From assembly GCA_031261325.1 (NCBI GenBank), contig JAISKH010000028.1, positions 1-32,634 of the forward strand: DNA of 32,634 nucleotides, read 5' to 3'. Origin of the DNA: Oscillospiraceae bacterium (GTDB lineage: Bacteria > Bacillota > Clostridia > Oscillospirales > Oscillospiraceae). This document shows, piece by piece, positions 31,703 through 32,634 of this stretch; position 1 is the first letter of the stretch, and each line of letters opens with the position of its first letter. The translations under genes were made by a program, and so were the position numbers. The notes beneath the pieces were generated by a model. It was not told the DNA's origin and searched no databases. It saw only the letters and a program-made list of their open reading frames with translations.

Positions 31703-32401
31703 GTGTATTGGCACCTTATCAAGATACATATTCCGCTTGATTGGCAGTTTATTCAAAAATACACGCCGATGTACGCGGACGCGGCGTTGCTCACTCTCCG
31801 AATCGGGTCGATTGGTATCGTCCTCTCGCTCGCGGTTGGGCTGATATGCAGTTTGGTGCAATACCTTAAGGTTCCGATTTTGCGACATATTGTGAAGTGC
31901 TATATCGAGCTGTCGCGTAACACACCGCTGCTTGTGCAGTTGTTCCTTTTGTATTTCGGACTGACCAAGATTGGTATTCGACTAAGCGGCGAGACTTGCG
32001 CGATTATCGGGCTGACGTTTCTCGGCGGGAGCTATATGTCGGAGGCGTTCCGCAGCGGACTTGAAGCCGTGGAGCGCGTGCAGTTTGAATCCTCGCTCAG
32101 TCTCGGGCTGACGCGCGCGCAAACGATGCTGTATGTGCTGCTGCCGCAGGCGATTTCCGTTTCGGTGCCGGCGTTTTGCGCGAATATTGTGTTTTTGATT
32201 AAGGAGACGAGCGTGTTCAGCGTCGTCGCCCTCGCCGACCTGATGTACGTTGCGAAAGACCTGATTGGGCTGTACTATAAGACGAACGAGTCGCTTGTTA
32301 TGCTTGTCGCGTTCTACCTCATTATACTGCTGCCCATATCGCTCGCGGCGGGTTGGCTAGAAAGGAGGTTGCGCCATGCAGGATTTGGGAGTACTGCTTG
32401 A
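31703..32401 (+). CDS. Polar amino acid ABC transporter permease (first)
   Basis: A 232-residue membrane protein of the HisM/GlnP family. It has several membrane segments (LRIGSIGIVLSLAVGLICSLVQYL; TPLLVQLFLLYFGLTKIGI; VMLVAFYLIILLPISLAAGWLERRLR) and the cytoplasmic EAA loop that contacts the ATPase (EAFRSGLEAVERVQFESSLSLGLTRAQTMLYVLLPQAI). It should pair with the next permease, an ATPase and a binding protein encoded outside the window. The start is GTG at 31703, with GGGAGGG ten bases upstream. The substrate cannot be told from sequence; the family carries glutamine, histidine, arginine and similar. Confidence 0.92.
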   Translation: MYWHLIKIHIPLDWQFIQKYTPMYADAALLTLRIGSIGIVLSLAVGLICSLVQYLKVPILRHIVKCYIELSRNTPLLVQLFLLYFGLTKIGIRLSGETCAIIGLTFLGGSYMSEAFRSGLEAVERVQFESSLSLGLTRAQTMLYVLLPQAISVSVPAFCANIVFLIKETSVFSVVALADLMYVAKDLIGLYYKTNESLVMLVAFYLIILLPISLAAGWLERRLRHAGFGSTA

Positions 32402-32634
32402 GGGCAACAACCTCTGGCGGTTGCTCGGCGGACTGTGGGTCACGCTGCGCGTGTCGCTGCTCTCTGTCGCGCTGTCGATTGTTCTGGGTATTCTCTTCGG
32501 ACTGTTCATGACGCTGCGTAACCCGTTCACGCGGTTAATAAGCCGCGTGTATCTGGAGTTTGTGCGCATCATGCCGCAGCTTGTGCTGCTATTTATCGTG
32601 TTCTTTGGGTTTACGCGCGCTTTCGGGCTTAATC
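32376..32634 (+). CDS. Polar amino acid ABC transporter permease (second, 3' end cut by window)
   Basis: An open frame from ATG 32376 to the window edge, 86 codons. It reads MQDLGVLLEGNNLWRLLGGL, then WVTLRVSLLSVALSIVLGILFGLFMTLR and YLEFVRIMPQLVLLFIVFFGF, the start of a second HisM/GlnP-type permease. AAGGAGG at 32362-32368 sets the start, which lies within the last 26 bases of the first permease gene, so the two are translationally coupled and probably form a heterodimeric channel. The EAA loop would lie beyond the edge. Confidence 0.9.
   Translation, partial: MQDLGVLLEGNNLWRLLGGLWVTLRVSLLSVALSIVLGILFGLFMTLRNPFTRLISRVYLEFVRIMPQLVLLFIVFFGFTRAFGLN

Overview
This window reads as the chromosome of an anaerobic, Gram-positive-type bacterium, most likely an uncultured clostridial lineage (Bacillota). 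The evidence is the Firmicutes order rimP-nusA-ylxR-ylxQ-infB-rbfA-nrnA-truB-ribF, strong AGGAGG ribosome sites, a PerR-type regulator next to a reverse rubrerythrin, a ferredoxin-dependent indolepyruvate oxidoreductase, acetate kinase and a lipoprotein with a classic lipobox. Base composition looks GC-rich (high 50s per cent by eye). No mobile element, tRNA, rRNA or CRISPR array is visible. No gene-free stretch exceeds 300 bases; the longest is the 286 bases at the left edge.

Layout. (1) 1-8309: a divergent promoter region, then a nine-gene translation and RNA-maturation operon (rimP to ribF) closed by a long hairpin. (2) 8314-10021: nrdR, and convergent to it a YetF-like (DUF421) membrane protein translationally coupled to a DUF4363 protein. 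(3) 10075-13456: two class II glutamine amidotransferases, purF and glmS, with a large RNA hairpin between them. (4) 13542-15158: an AraC/GyrI-like regulator, a small lipoprotein and a terminator. (5) 15195-22427: acyl-CoA ligase, OFA-type MFS carrier, iorA, iorB, a PaaK-type aryl-CoA ligase and a tandem-ACT protein, ended by a strong terminator. This looks like an aryl-acid or aromatic amino acid fermentation module. (6) 22460-26019: an XRE regulator with a four-TM protein, a GNAT-Nudix fusion, reverse rubrerythrin, perR and a secreted LysM-CAP protein. (7) 26023-31594: tmcAL divergent from ackA, a zinc-ribbon/BIG2 membrane protein, guaA and ppa. (8) 31605-end: two polar amino acid ABC permeases, the second cut by the window edge.

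The most striking signal is not a gene. On reading the whole window I found no GATC at all and only two GGCC, although words one base different are abundant. Codon choice appears to bend around these tetramers: Ile after a G is ATT or ATA, almost never ATC. This suggests long-term exposure to restriction or methylation at these two sites. A second notable signal is a heptamer tandem repeat plus perfect hairpin inserted in frame in iorA. Most recognisable promoters share a TTGACA-like -35, 17-bp spacing and often an extended TGn -10.
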